From: Methylomicrobium sp.
GTDB taxonomy: Bacteria > Pseudomonadota > Gammaproteobacteria > Methylococcales > Methylomonadaceae
Length of the DNA stretch: 8,171 nt
Assembly: GCA_007135635.1 (NCBI GenBank)
Contig: SLIO01000125.1
Span: forward strand, 1-8,171
Direction: 5' to 3'
The position numbers and the translations under genes are program-made. Below, in pieces: positions 1 to 7,919 of this stretch. Every line of letters begins with the position of its first letter. Position 1 is the first letter of the stretch. The notes beneath the pieces were generated by a model. The model was not told the origin of the DNA. It did no database searches and saw only the letters and a program-made list of their open reading frames with translations.

Positions 1-1035
1 CTCCTCACCTATTGCAACCATTTGAATTACCATGTGCGGAAATAGAACGGTCTGCTGCATAGCAAATTGCAGGCGTTGGCCCGTCGCAACATCTTCACGC
101 ATTTTCAAAACGGCATCGGCATAAATAATGTTTCCACAAGCGCCGGCAACCGACTCCAACGCTTCAACCAACGGGACCCCTGCGGCGGACATCGTCGACA
201 ACGTTCTGGCGAAGCGCGCGATGGCCGATTTATTCAAGATCAACCCAACGACCGGTATTTTCAGTAAGGTTCTGTCCAGAAAATGATTGAACGGTCTTGA
301 GCGTTTATGAAAATAACTAAAAGTATAGACAATTGCTACGATACTACCGACCATTACCCACCACCATGCTTGCATCCATTCGGAAAGACTAATGACCATC
401 TTCGTGAAAGTGGGAAGATCGGCGCCGAAGCTCTGAAACAACTCCTCGAACACCGGCACGACGAAAATCAGCAAAATGGCGGTGACGACAAACGCGACAA
501 CTAGTACTGCAATTGGATAGGTCAACGCTTTTTTAATTTTTTTCTTGAGCGACTCGGTTTTTTCTTTATAGGTCGCTATTTTATCGAGTAATGTTTCAAG
601 CACCCCGGCCTGTTCGCCCGACTCGACCAGATTACAAAACAGTTCATCGAAATAGACAGGCCTTCTTTTCAGCGCTTCGGCTAAGGTATCGCCGCCTTCG
701 ATATCCGCCTTGATATCGAGCAGCATTTTTTGCATACTCGGATTGTCATGCCCTCTACCGATGATATCGAACGATTGCACCAACGGCACACCGGCTTCAA
801 GCATTGTCGCGAGTTGCCGACTGAAAATAGCGATATCGCCAGGAGTAATGGCTTTGACACGCGCTCCGAACAAAGGCTTAGGTTTTTTCTTGACACTAAT
901 GACGCGCACGCCCATTTTGCGCAATTCGCTCCGAGCAATCGTTTCGGATTTCGCGGCGATTTCCCCCTTGGTCCGTTTCCCGCTTTTATCTTTGCCGTCC
1001 CAGATGAAATCAATTTGTTCGACGTGTTCAGACAT
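1..1035 (-). CDS. pilC: Type IV pilus inner-membrane platform protein PilC (3' end cut off by window edge)
   Basis: PilC is the polytopic inner-membrane platform of the type IV pilus; it links the cytoplasmic motor ATPases to the pilin fibre. The frame is open for 345 codons from ATG at 1035 to base 1 with no stop, so the C-terminal part (about 60 residues of a family near 400-410) lies outside. Visible are a charged cytoplasmic N-terminus (about 1-60), a first T2SSF domain (about 65-190) with FSRQLATMLEAGVPL near 71-85, a hydrophobic segment at about 173-195, a second at about 223-243, and the start of the second T2SSF domain (about 273 on) repeating the pattern as FARTLSTMSAAGVPL (275-289). 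This internal duplication is typical of the GspF/PilC family. The start is fixed by an AAGGAG site 5 bases upstream. It is separated from pilB by 2 bases, so the two are surely co-transcribed. Identification is firm; pilD often follows but cannot be seen. Confidence 0.95.
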   Translation of the reverse strand, partial: MSEHVEQIDFIWDGKDKSGKRTKGEIAAKSETIARSELRKMGVRVISVKKKPKPLFGARVKAITPGDIAIFSRQLATMLEAGVPLVQSFDIIGRGHDNPSMQKMLLDIKADIEGGDTLAEALKRRPVYFDELFCNLVESGEQAGVLETLLDKIATYKEKTESLKKKIKKALTYPIAVLVVAFVVTAILLIFVVPVFEELFQSFGADLPTFTKMVISLSEWMQAWWWVMVGSIVAIVYTFSYFHKRSRPFNHFLDRTLLKIPVVGLILNKSAIARFARTLSTMSAAGVPLVEALESVAGACGNIIYADAVLKMREDVATGQRLQFAMQQTVLFPHMVIQMVAIGEE

Positions 1036-1037
1036 AA

Positions 1038-2756
1038 TTACTCCTTAGTGACCCGGTCGATTTCTTCCAGGCTAGTGATGCCTTGACAGACTTTTTCAAG
1101 ACCAGACGCGCGCAGGTCATTGATACCTTCGGCTTTGGCTTGTTCGGCCAATTGCATGGTATTGCCGCCCTCCAAAATCAGTCTACGCATATTTTCACTG
1201 ATCGGCATGACCTGATAAATGCCGACCCGCCCTTTATAGCCGCTAGTGCAATGTTCGCAACCAGCAGGATTGGCAGTGAAAATTTTCATTTTACCTAGAT
1301 CTTCTTCTTTAAAACCGGCAGAAATCATCACCGAATCAGGCAAGTCGGATTTGACCTTACAATATTCGCATAAGCGTCTGGCGAGACGTTGAGCCATGAT
1401 CAAATGCACCGCCGAAACGATATTGAACGGAGGAACCCCCATTTGCACGAGCCGGTTTAACGTTTGCGGCGCATCATTGGTATGCAGCGTGGACAAGACC
1501 AAATGCCCCGTTTGCGCGGCTTTGACGGCAATTTCGGCGGTTTCAAGATCCCGTATCTCTCCGACCATGATAATATCCGGATCTTGTCGGAGAAAAGCCC
1601 GTAAGGCACCGGCAAAAGTCAACCCTGCTTTCGGATTCATATTGACCTGATTAATGCCCGGCACCGTAATTTCGACAGGATCCTCGGCCGTTGATATATT
1701 TCGTTCGACGCTATTTAGCAGATTCAAGCCCGTATAAAGCGTCACGGTTTTACCGCTACCGGTAGGTCCTGTTACCAATACCATGCCATAAGGTCGGTTA
1801 ATCGCCTCAAGAAAACGTTGTTGTTGAATGGGTTCAAAGCCGAGTTTTTCGATACCGATTTGCGCGCTGGTCGGATCCAGAATACGCAGTACGACTTTTT
1901 CGCCGAACAGCGTCGGACAACTATTGACCCGAAAATCGATTGCCCGATTTTTTGACAGTGCCATTTTAATCCGTCCGTCCTGAGGAACGCGCCGTTCGGC
2001 GATATCCATTTTAGCCATTACCTTGATACGTGAAATAATACGGGTCGCGATATTTGAGGGCGGACTGGCGACTTCGTAGAGCATACCGTCAGCGCGAAAG
2101 CGGATTCGAAAACTTTTTTCATAAGGCTCAAGATGAATATCGGAAACACCTTTTTTAATCGAATCGAGCAAAATTTTATTGACGAAGCGAACGATAGGCG
2201 CATCGTCTACATCGGATGAGACATCTTCCCCTGCCGCATCCTGATCGCCACCGGTAATTTCGAGATTATCCAGATCAGAATCCAACAGATCGCTCATCGA
2301 GGTATCTGCTGCTTCCAGCGACGTCTCGATAGCTTTAGCTAATTTGTCTTCCTCGACTAAAATCGTGTCGATATTCAAGCGCGTATGAAACTTTATCTCG
2401 TCCTGAGCCTGAAAATTGCCGGGGTCAGAAACCGCCAAAAACAACCGGTTCCCGCGCTTAAGCAACGGTAAAGCATGATGCTTTCTAATTAGTTTTTCGC
2501 TGACTAGATTGACCGGCAAGCTCCGAATATCCAGCGCATCGAGATCGAGTTGCGGAATACCAAACTCTTTAGATGCTTTGGCGGTGACGGATTTGCTGTC
2601 AACCAATTTATGGGTGACCAAATAGCTAATCAGAGGTATCTTGGCTTTTTTCGCGGCCTGCATATGCAACTGCATATCCGTCTCGGTAATCAGGCCTGCT
2701 TGGACCAAACATTTCGGTAGACCGCCAATCGGCAGGTCGGTTAAATCTGTTGCCAT
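1038..2756 (-). CDS. pilB: Type IV pilus assembly (extension) ATPase PilB
   Basis: PilB is the cytoplasmic hexameric ATPase that powers pilus extension, acting on PilC. The 572-residue protein is close to the family length (Pseudomonas PilB about 566). In order: a T2SSE/MshEN-type N-terminal domain (about 10-145); an acidic linker (about 155-186); DDAPIVRFVNK (184-194), typical of the family; Walker A GPTGSGKT (330-337); Asp box STAEDPVE (355-362); Walker B DPDIIMVGEIRD (392-403); His box TGHLVLSTLHTNDA (416-429); and a zinc-binding tetracysteine at C463, C466, C500 and C503. The tetracysteine and the long N-terminus separate PilB from the retraction ATPases PilT/PilU, which lack them. The only reasonable start is ATG 2756; no Shine-Dalgarno sequence precedes it. 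A type II secretion GspE is the main alternative, but overall similarity and the adjacent pilC make PilB much more likely. All catalytic motifs look intact. Confidence 0.96.
   Translation of the reverse strand: MATDLTDLPIGGLPKCLVQAGLITETDMQLHMQAAKKAKIPLISYLVTHKLVDSKSVTAKASKEFGIPQLDLDALDIRSLPVNLVSEKLIRKHHALPLLKRGNRLFLAVSDPGNFQAQDEIKFHTRLNIDTILVEEDKLAKAIETSLEAADTSMSDLLDSDLDNLEITGGDQDAAGEDVSSDVDDAPIVRFVNKILLDSIKKGVSDIHLEPYEKSFRIRFRADGMLYEVASPPSNIATRIISRIKVMAKMDIAERRVPQDGRIKMALSKNRAIDFRVNSCPTLFGEKVVLRILDPTSAQIGIEKLGFEPIQQQRFLEAINRPYGMVLVTGPTGSGKTVTLYTGLNLLNSVERNISTAEDPVEITVPGINQVNMNPKAGLTFAGALRAFLRQDPDIIMVGEIRDLETAEIAVKAAQTGHLVLSTLHTNDAPQTLNRLVQMGVPPFNIVSAVHLIMAQRLARRLCEYCKVKSDLPDSVMISAGFKEEDLGKMKIFTANPAGCEHCTSGYKGRVGIYQVMPISENMRRLILEGGNTMQLAEQAKAEGINDLRASGLEKVCQGITSLEEIDRVTKE
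1041..1046 (-). promoter_or_regulatory. Ribosome binding site of pilC inside the end of pilB
   Basis: On the minus strand AAGGAG forms the last two sense codons of pilB (Lys-Glu), is followed by the TAA stop, and lies 5 bases before the pilC ATG. A ribosome finishing pilB is placed directly on the pilC start, which suggests translational coupling of the two pilus proteins. Confidence 0.85.
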
Positions 2757-2786
2757 AGATGAGATAATTTTTTCAACTTTCGGCCA

Positions 2787-2815
2787 AATAGAGAGAACGG
2801 AGATTCAAGGCTCAA
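2787..2815 (-). promoter_or_regulatory. Candidate sigma-70 promoter for pilBC
   Basis: Read on the minus strand, TTGAGC (2815-2810, 4 of 6 consensus bases) and TCTATT (2792-2787, 4 of 6) are separated by exactly 17 bases. Transcription would start near 2780, about 24 bases before the pilB ATG. The -35 box lies in a small tandem repeat, CCTTGA-G-CCTTGA (2817-2805). The match is moderate and could be chance; I saw no sigma-54 (GG-N10-GC) element of the kind known for pilA promoters. If it is not real, pilBC would depend on read-through from valS. Confidence 0.33.
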
Positions 2816-2882
2816 GGTATAAAAGTGGTAAGGAAAGCAGGACTTTGCTGTTCACTTCACCGGGGATAACCGCCCTGTGTTT

Positions 2883-2898
2883 CAATCCGTGCAGATTG
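2883..2898 (-). other. Short hairpin just after the valS stop
   Basis: On the minus strand CAATC-TGCACG-GATTG gives a 5-bp stem with a 6-base loop, starting 10 bases after the valS stop codon. No run of T follows, so it does not qualify as a classical intrinsic terminator. It could protect the 3' end, or be chance. The remainder of the 152-base valS-pilB gap shows nothing further beyond the candidate promoter. Confidence 0.25.
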
Positions 2899-2908
2899 CC
2901 TTTCCACA

Positions 2909-5719
2909 TTAAAGTGCCTTTATTTTTGCCAACTGTGCTTCCAGGTTGTTAAGTGTAGAACGTAAATCGACGAGTTTCTGTTTTTCTTTGTCGACCACCT
3001 CGACCGGTGCTTTATCGGTAAAGGAAGGATTATTGAGCTTACCTTCGATCCGCGGCAATTCCTTAGAAATGCGCTGAATTTCCTTGTCTAATCGAGACAA
3101 TTCGGCTTCTTTGTCGATCAATCCCGCCATCGGTATCAGAATTTTCATATCGCCAACCAATGCAATCGCCGACTCGGGCTCATCATCGCCTTGACTTAGC
3201 CATTCAATTTTTTCCAAACGCCCCAACTTCTCCAAATAGATCCGGTTATTCTCGACAAAGTTACGGTCCTGCCCTGAGCCGTTTTGCAGCAACACCGGCA
3301 AAGGTTTTCCTGGAGCAATATTCATTTCGCCGCGAATTCTGCGCACCCCCAGAATAAAACTCATGATCCAATCGATTTCATGCACGGCGGCCTTATCGAT
3401 TTGCTCACTGTCGGCTTCCGGATAGGGTTGAAGCATGATGGTCGCCTCATCAACACCGGTCAACGGCGCGACGCGCTGCCAGATTTCTTCTGTGATAAAA
3501 GGCATCAAAGGATGAGCCAACCTCAAAATATGCTCCAGAACGGTTAATAGCGTTTTACGCGTACCTCGTTGCTGGGCTTCGTTTTGAGATTGCAGCGAAA
3601 TTTTTGCTAATTCCAAATACCAATCGCAATATTCGTTCCAGGTAAAATCGTATATCGCTTGAGCAGTCAAGTCGAAACGATACGTCTCGATATCGTGGCG
3701 AATCGTTGCGGTCACTTCATTCAAACGGGAGCTTATCCAGCGATCCGCCAGACTATATTCGCAATCAGCCCCGCCTAGTCCGTTATCCTGGCCTTCGGTA
3801 TTCATTAGCACGAAGCGCGCGGCATTCCACAGTTTATTACAGAAATTACGATAGCCTTCGGTGCGCGCCAGGTCGAAGCGAATATCGCGACCGGTCGACG
3901 CCAATGACGCGAACGTGAAGCGCAACGCATCGGTGCCAAACGAAGGAATACCGTCTGGAAAATGTTTGCGTGTCGCAGCTTCAATTTTCTTAGCCAAATG
4001 CGGCTGCATCATGCCGGAGATACGTTTTTGTACCAGCGATTCCAGGTCGATACCGTCGATTAAGTCGATCGGATCGAGCACGTTGCCTTTCGATTTGGAC
4101 ATTTTCTGCCCTTCGGCATCGCGGATCAGGCCATGGATGTAGACTTCCTTGAACGGCACCTGACCCTGAAATTTCAGGCCCATCATAATCATCCGAGCGA
4201 CCCAGAAGAAAATAATGTCGAAACCAGTCACGAGCACACTGGTCGGATAGTGTTTGGTCAATTCCGGCGTGTTCTCCGGCCAACCTAAGGTCGAGAAAGG
4301 CCAAAGCGCCGATGAAAACCAGGTGTCGAGCACGTCTTCATCCTGGCGCAGCGGATAGTCATCGGCCAGCTTATGCATCGAGCGAATTTCCCGTTCGGAC
4401 CGGCCGACATAGACATTACCTTCGTCGTCATACCAGGCAGGAATTCGATGCCCCCACCAGATTTGCCGTGAAATACACCAATCCTGGATATTGCGCATCC
4501 ATTCGAAATAGGTGTTTTTCCAGTTGTCCGGCACGAATTTGATCGTACCGTTTTCGACCGCTTCGATCGCAGGTTCCGCCAACGGTGCAACCTTGACGTA
4601 CCATTGATCGGTCAGTAACGGTTCGATCACACTGCCGGAACGGTCGCCTCGCGGAACCATCAATTTATGGTCCTCGATTTTCTCGATCAGTCCTTGGGCT
4701 TCGAGGTCAGCGACGATTTGTTTCCGCGCGTCGAAACGGTCCATACAGAAGTATTGATGCGGTATTAGTTGCTCCGAATCGTCCCTGTTATCCCTGATTT
4801 GTGCATCGATCGTAAAAATATTGATCAAGCCGCCATGCGGCAATGCCTGGATGACACTTTGGTCTCGGTGGCGTAACCAGACCTCATAATCGTTAAAATC
4901 GTGTGCCGGGGTGATTTTGACGCAACCGGTGCCAAACTCCGGGTCGACGTATTCGTCGGCGATAATCGGAATGCGTCGCCCGGTCAAAGGCAGCTCGACA
5001 AATTCGCCGAGCAAATGCTTATAGCGCTCGTCATTCGGGTGAATCGCAACCGCGGCATCCCCGAGCAGTGTTTCCGGCCGTGTCGTCGCAACAACGAGAT
5101 GGCCGGTACCGTTGGTCAGCGGATAACGCATGTGCCATAACGAACCGTTTTCCTCCTCGGACAAAACTTCCAAATCGGACACGGCGGTATGAAGGACCGG
5201 GTCCCAATTGACCAAGCGTTTGCCTCGATAAATCAGACCTTCTTCATAAAGCCGGATGAATACCTCGCGAACGGCGTCCGACATGCCCTCATCCATCGTA
5301 AAGCGCTCCCTGGACCAATCCAACGATGAGCCCATTCGGCGCAATTGGCGCATGATCGTGCCGCCGGACTGCTCTTTCCACTCCCAAATTTTATCAATGA
5401 ATGCTTCTCGCCCAAAATCATGGCGGGTTTTACTGTCGGCCTCGACCAAACGTTCTACGACCATTTGCGTTGCGATGCCGGCATGGTCGGTTCCGGGTTG
5501 CCACAGCGTACTGCAGCCTTTCATTCGATGATAACGCGTCAACGCGTCCATGATTGTGTCTTGAAATGCGTGGCCCATATGCAGACTGCCGGTAACATTC
5601 GGCGGCGGAATCATAATGCAATAAGATTCGCCATCCTGTCTCGGTGCAAAATAATTATTTTCTTCCCAAGCCTGGTACCAGCGTTGTTCAATTGAATGAG
5701 GGTCGTAAGTCTTATCCAT
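2909..5719 (-). CDS. valS: Valine--tRNA ligase
   Basis: Cytoplasmic class Ia synthetase that joins valine to tRNA(Val) using ATP and hydrolyses mischarged threonyl-tRNA(Val) in an editing domain. The 936 residues fit the family (E. coli 951). The N-terminal Rossmann domain carries [15 protein letters not shown] with the HIGH-type motif HMGH at 47-50. The CP1 editing domain (about 195-410) contains [10 protein letters not shown] (212-221) and [16 protein letters not shown] (263-278). The tRNA-synthetase signature KMSKS is at 539-543. The anticodon-binding helical domain covers about 655-800, and a C-terminal coiled coil (about 865-935) is rich in Lys, Glu and Leu, as in bacterial ValRS. The start ATG gives [18 protein letters not shown], the usual N-terminus, although no Shine-Dalgarno sequence precedes it. 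It follows holC by 65 bases, the order seen in E. coli. No T-box or leader peptide was recognised upstream. All signature motifs are intact and the assignment is firm. Confidence 0.98.
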   Translation of the reverse strand: MDKTYDPHSIEQRWYQAWEENNYFAPRQDGESYCIMIPPPNVTGSLHMGHAFQDTIMDALTRYHRMKGCSTLWQPGTDHAGIATQMVVERLVEADSKTRHDFGREAFIDKIWEWKEQSGGTIMRQLRRMGSSLDWSRERFTMDEGMSDAVREVFIRLYEEGLIYRGKRLVNWDPVLHTAVSDLEVLSEEENGSLWHMRYPLTNGTGHLVVATTRPETLLGDAAVAIHPNDERYKHLLGEFVELPLTGRRIPIIADEYVDPEFGTGCVKITPAHDFNDYEVWLRHRDQSVIQALPHGGLINIFTIDAQIRDNRDDSEQLIPHQYFCMDRFDARKQIVADLEAQGLIEKIEDHKLMVPRGDRSGSVIEPLLTDQWYVKVAPLAEPAIEAVENGTIKFVPDNWKNTYFEWMRNIQDWCISRQIWWGHRIPAWYDDEGNVYVGRSEREIRSMHKLADDYPLRQDEDVLDTWFSSALWPFSTLGWPENTPELTKHYPTSVLVTGFDIIFFWVARMIMMGLKFQGQVPFKEVYIHGLIRDAEGQKMSKSKGNVLDPIDLIDGIDLESLVQKRISGMMQPHLAKKIEAATRKHFPDGIPSFGTDALRFTFASLASTGRDIRFDLARTEGYRNFCNKLWNAARFVLMNTEGQDNGLGGADCEYSLADRWISSRLNEVTATIRHDIETYRFDLTAQAIYDFTWNEYCDWYLELAKISLQSQNEAQQRGTRKTLLTVLEHILRLAHPLMPFITEEIWQRVAPLTGVDEATIMLQPYPEADSEQIDKAAVHEIDWIMSFILGVRRIRGEMNIAPGKPLPVLLQNGSGQDRNFVENNRIYLEKLGRLEKIEWLSQGDDEPESAIALVGDMKILIPMAGLIDKEAELSRLDKEIQRISKELPRIEGKLNNPSFTDKAPVEVVDKEKQKLVDLRSTLNNLEAQLAKIKAL

Positions 5720-5759
5720 GTTTATGCGTTGTTAGTATTTAGAGAAATTGGGAGAAGTT

Positions 5760-5777
5760 GGCTTGGACACTGAAGCC
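5760..5777 (-). other. Short hairpin between holC and valS
   Basis: On the minus strand GGCTT-CAGTGTCC-AAGCC makes a 5-bp stem with an 8-base loop, 7 bases after the holC stop and 40 bases before the valS ATG. No T-run follows, so it is not an intrinsic terminator. It might be a processing or stability element that sets valS expression apart from pepA-holC, or chance. Nothing else stands out in this 65-base gap. Confidence 0.25.
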
Positions 5778-5784
5778 TGGTGCA

Positions 5785-6213
5785 TTATAATTTATGCGTA
5801 ACGACGGCGAGCCCGGCTTGGCGGTATTGTTGATAGCGTGATCGACCAGGGCCTTTGGTTTCCTCACTGTCGTCTAATATTTCGAGAATACGTTCGCTAT
5901 TCATATATTTATCCGGAAAGCGCGTCGACAGATTGATGACCACATCGCACCAATCGTCGGGTGCGCTAAGATGCCCGATCAGAACGGCATTGGCCCGTTC
6001 GGGAACAATACCCTTATACAACTGATGCGGCACAAAGCTACCCTGCCTGAATGTCCAAAGGAGGTCATCGAGCATAGCGCTTTGCTGAGGATCTTCGGTC
6101 AATAGATAGCAAAGACGGCCGCTACGATAGGCTTTTTCGGTCAGTTTACAAGCGAACATCTGCCTATCGCGTTCGGACCGAGATGCCAAAATATAAAAGC
6201 TAATATCGGGCAT
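5785..6213 (-). CDS. holC: DNA polymerase III chi subunit
   Basis: Chi is part of the clamp-loader complex; it pairs with psi (HolD) and binds the C-terminal tail of single-stranded DNA-binding protein, tying the polymerase to coated lagging-strand template. The 142-residue length is close to E. coli chi (147). Recognisable blocks are the N-terminal strand ISFYIL (4-9), an AYRSGRLCYLLTEDPQQ segment (28-44), LDDLLWTF (48-55), the SFVPHQL block (59-65) and the C-terminal RSRYQQYRQAG (124-134), which parallels the basic RYxxYRxAG helix at the chi C-terminus; in E. coli this end takes part in SSB binding. The start at ATG 6213 is backed by GGAG 5 bases upstream. It begins 11 bases after pepA and precedes valS, the conserved gammaproteobacterial order. 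Chi proteins diverge quickly, so blocks rather than overall identity carry the call, but context makes it secure. Confidence 0.94.
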   Translation of the reverse strand: MPDISFYILASRSERDRQMFACKLTEKAYRSGRLCYLLTEDPQQSAMLDDLLWTFRQGSFVPHQLYKGIVPERANAVLIGHLSAPDDWCDVVINLSTRFPDKYMNSERILEILDDSEETKGPGRSRYQQYRQAGLAVVTHKL

Positions 6214-6218
6214 CTACA

Positions 6219-6222
6219 CTCC
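6219..6222 (-). promoter_or_regulatory. Ribosome binding site of holC
   Basis: GGAG on the minus strand lies 5 bases before the holC ATG, within the 11-base gap after the pepA stop. This supports the chosen start and co-translation with pepA. Confidence 0.75.
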
Positions 6223-6224
6223 GG

Positions 6225-7712
6225 TTACGGCCGGCTCCGATCCAGGAGGTATTGAGCTAATAAAGGCACCGGACGACCAGTCGCCCCCTTAGTTAGCCCG
6301 GTACGCCACGCCGTACCGGCAATGTCGAGATGTGCCCAGCGGAAGTTTTCTGCAAACTTCGATAAAAAGCAGGCAGCGGTAATCGAGCCGGCATCCTTGC
6401 CGCCGATATTGGCCATATCGGCGAAATTGGATTTCAGCAACTCTTGATATTCTTCCCAAAGCGGCAGGCGCCAGACGCTGTCGTTAGCTGTCTCACCGGC
6501 ATGGATCAAATCACTGCAAAGCGCATCGTCATTACCAAATAAACCGCTCGGCACACGCCCTAACGCGACAATGCAGGCCCCAGTCAGCGTCGCAAGGTCG
6601 ATAACCACCTCCGGATCGAATTTTTGCGCATAAGTTAACGTGTCGCAAAGGAGTAGACGGCCCTCCGCATCGGTATTGAGTATTTCGATCGTTTTGCCCG
6701 ACATACTCGTCACAATGTCGCCTGGCTTGTTGGCATCGCCGTCCGGCAAATTTTCCGAGGATGGAATCAAACCGACGATATTCAACGGCAACTGCATTTG
6801 CGCTGCAACCTGTAAAGTCGAAAGAACGCTCGCACCGCCACACATATCGTATTTCATTTCATCCATGCCAAGCCCCGGCTTCAAGGAAATACCGCCGGCA
6901 TCGAAGGTCAAGCCTTTTCCGATCAACACGATCGGTTTCCCGTGTTTTTCCCCGCCCTGGTAATTAAGTACGATCAATTTAGCCGGCTGACGACTACCGC
7001 GCGTCACTGACAACAACGCCCCCATGCCGAGCTTTTCCATGTCCACCTCTTCCAAGATTTCCACGCTCATCGAAGCAAATTCTTCGGCAATACTTTTCGC
7101 TTGATCGGCCAAGTAAGTCGGGGTGCAAATATTACCCGGCAAATCCGCCAGTTGTTTAGCCAGTGAAACTCCATCGGCAATCGCTTGTCCTTGTATTAAA
7201 CCGGCTTGCGCGTCTTGTTGCTCATTATCGGCGACAATAATACTGAGACGGTCGGTTTTAAATTCGTTTTCGATAACCGTCTTGCAATGTTTGAATTGGT
7301 ATAGCGCATCGTCGAAAACTTCGACGATTTGGCGTGTTTTCCAAGTCAAATCACGATTATTAACGTCGATTTCGGACAATGTGCAGGCCGCCGATTTCAA
7401 TCCTGAGTCACGGACAGTTTTTATCGCAGCGGCCAGTGCGTTGCGATAGTTTTTACCGTTCATTTCATCGGGCTTGCCAAGACCGACCAACAGCACGCGC
7501 GCGAAAGAAGTATCCGGTAGCCAGTTAATCAACGAGGTTTCGCCAATTTTCCCTTTGCAATCGCCGCGCTCGATGAATCGGCCGATCAGACTTTGCGAAC
7601 ACTGGTTTATATAAGACGCAGATGGGGTAAGCGCTAGATTTTCATAAAGACCGACAATAATACAGTCGGTTTGCAGTTTGTCTAACGGAAGGCTTTCTAT
7701 AAAATAGTCCAT
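6225..7712 (-). CDS. pepA: Leucyl aminopeptidase (cytosol aminopeptidase, M17 family)
   Basis: Cytoplasmic hexameric metallo-exopeptidase that removes N-terminal residues, preferring leucine, during peptide turnover. The 495 residues match the family (E. coli PepA 503). The N-terminal macro-like domain covers about 1-155 and the catalytic domain about 175-490. The two-metal site residues align with E. coli PepA at a constant offset of 4: K266 and D271 (in [10 protein letters not shown]), K278, D289 (MKYDMCGGA), then D348, E350 and R352 in the M17 signature NTDAEGRL (346-353). The start at ATG 7712 gives a normal N-terminus without a Shine-Dalgarno sequence; the predicted leader is only about 22 bases. 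In E. coli PepA also binds DNA, acting in XerCD recombination and carAB control; whether this one does cannot be read from sequence alone. It is first in a cluster with holC and valS and divergent from lptF, as in E. coli. Confidence 0.97.
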   Translation of the reverse strand: MDYFIESLPLDKLQTDCIIVGLYENLALTPSASYINQCSQSLIGRFIERGDCKGKIGETSLINWLPDTSFARVLLVGLGKPDEMNGKNYRNALAAAIKTVRDSGLKSAACTLSEIDVNNRDLTWKTRQIVEVFDDALYQFKHCKTVIENEFKTDRLSIIVADNEQQDAQAGLIQGQAIADGVSLAKQLADLPGNICTPTYLADQAKSIAEEFASMSVEILEEVDMEKLGMGALLSVTRGSRQPAKLIVLNYQGGEKHGKPIVLIGKGLTFDAGGISLKPGLGMDEMKYDMCGGASVLSTLQVAAQMQLPLNIVGLIPSSENLPDGDANKPGDIVTSMSGKTIEILNTDAEGRLLLCDTLTYAQKFDPEVVIDLATLTGACIVALGRVPSGLFGNDDALCSDLIHAGETANDSVWRLPLWEEYQELLKSNFADMANIGGKDAGSITAACFLSKFAENFRWAHLDIAGTAWRTGLTKGATGRPVPLLAQYLLDRSRP

Positions 7713-7741
7713 AATGTGCGATGTCTTGATTAGGTGTGATA

Positions 7742-7770
7742 ATTATAAACAATAGGCCTAAAGCAGTTGA
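7742..7770 (-). promoter_or_regulatory. Probable sigma-70 promoter of pepA-holC-valS
   Basis: On the minus strand a perfect -10 box TATAAT (7747-7742) lies 17 bases downstream of a weak -35, TCAACT (7770-7765, 3 of 6). Transcription would start near 7735, leaving a leader of about 22 bases before pepA. The spacer holds an 8-bp perfect palindrome, TAGGCCTA (7753-7760), which could be a regulator site or chance. Confidence 0.6.
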
Positions 7771-7875
7771 GAGCGCTTTCGAGCTTATTTCGGTATTGAT
7801 GGATTATACAGCAAGCGATTTTTCTACAAAGTGGAAAATGGCCTGCATTACAAGGCTTTTGTCTATCGCCGTAAG

Positions 7876-7889
7876 AGTCGGTTTCGACT
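7876..7889 (+). other. Small hairpin in the lptF leader
   Basis: AGTCG-GTTT-CGACT makes a 5-bp stem with a 4-base loop, ending 17 bases before the lptF Shine-Dalgarno sequence. It may set the folding of the leader or mean nothing. Further upstream on the + strand, TATACA at 7805-7810 is a weak -10-like hexamer without a convincing -35; no clear lptF promoter was found in 7713-7919. Confidence 0.3.
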
Positions 7890-7906
7890 GGTGTTTGTCT
7901 AATTTT

Positions 7907-7911
7907 AGGAG
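7907..7911 (+). promoter_or_regulatory. Ribosome binding site that decides the lptF start
   Basis: AGGAG is followed by 8 bases and then TTG at 7920. The later in-frame candidates, TTG 7977 and ATG 7986, have no such site in front of them. Confidence 0.7.
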
Positions 7912-7919
7912 CGGTTTTT

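Noticed and set aside
681..1086. Overlapping open frames of 110-118 codons on both strands at the pilC start
   Set aside because: They are shadows of pilC, whose own frame runs without a stop to the window edge and shows clear family motifs.
2883..2898. Intrinsic terminator after valS
   Set aside because: The stem is only 5 bp and no T-run follows on the minus strand; kept only as a weak hairpin.
3990..4590. Open frames of just over 100 codons on the minus strand within valS
   Set aside because: They lie in other frames of valS, which is complete with all its motifs; their translations look like frame-shifted coding sequence.
5720..5784. T-box or attenuator controlling valS
   Set aside because: The gap is only 65 bases, far too short for a T-box, and it holds no leader peptide or competing terminator stem.
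6532..6963. Open frames of 103-107 codons inside pepA on both strands
   Set aside because: They are shadows of the pepA catalytic domain, whose metal ligands are read in the chosen frame.
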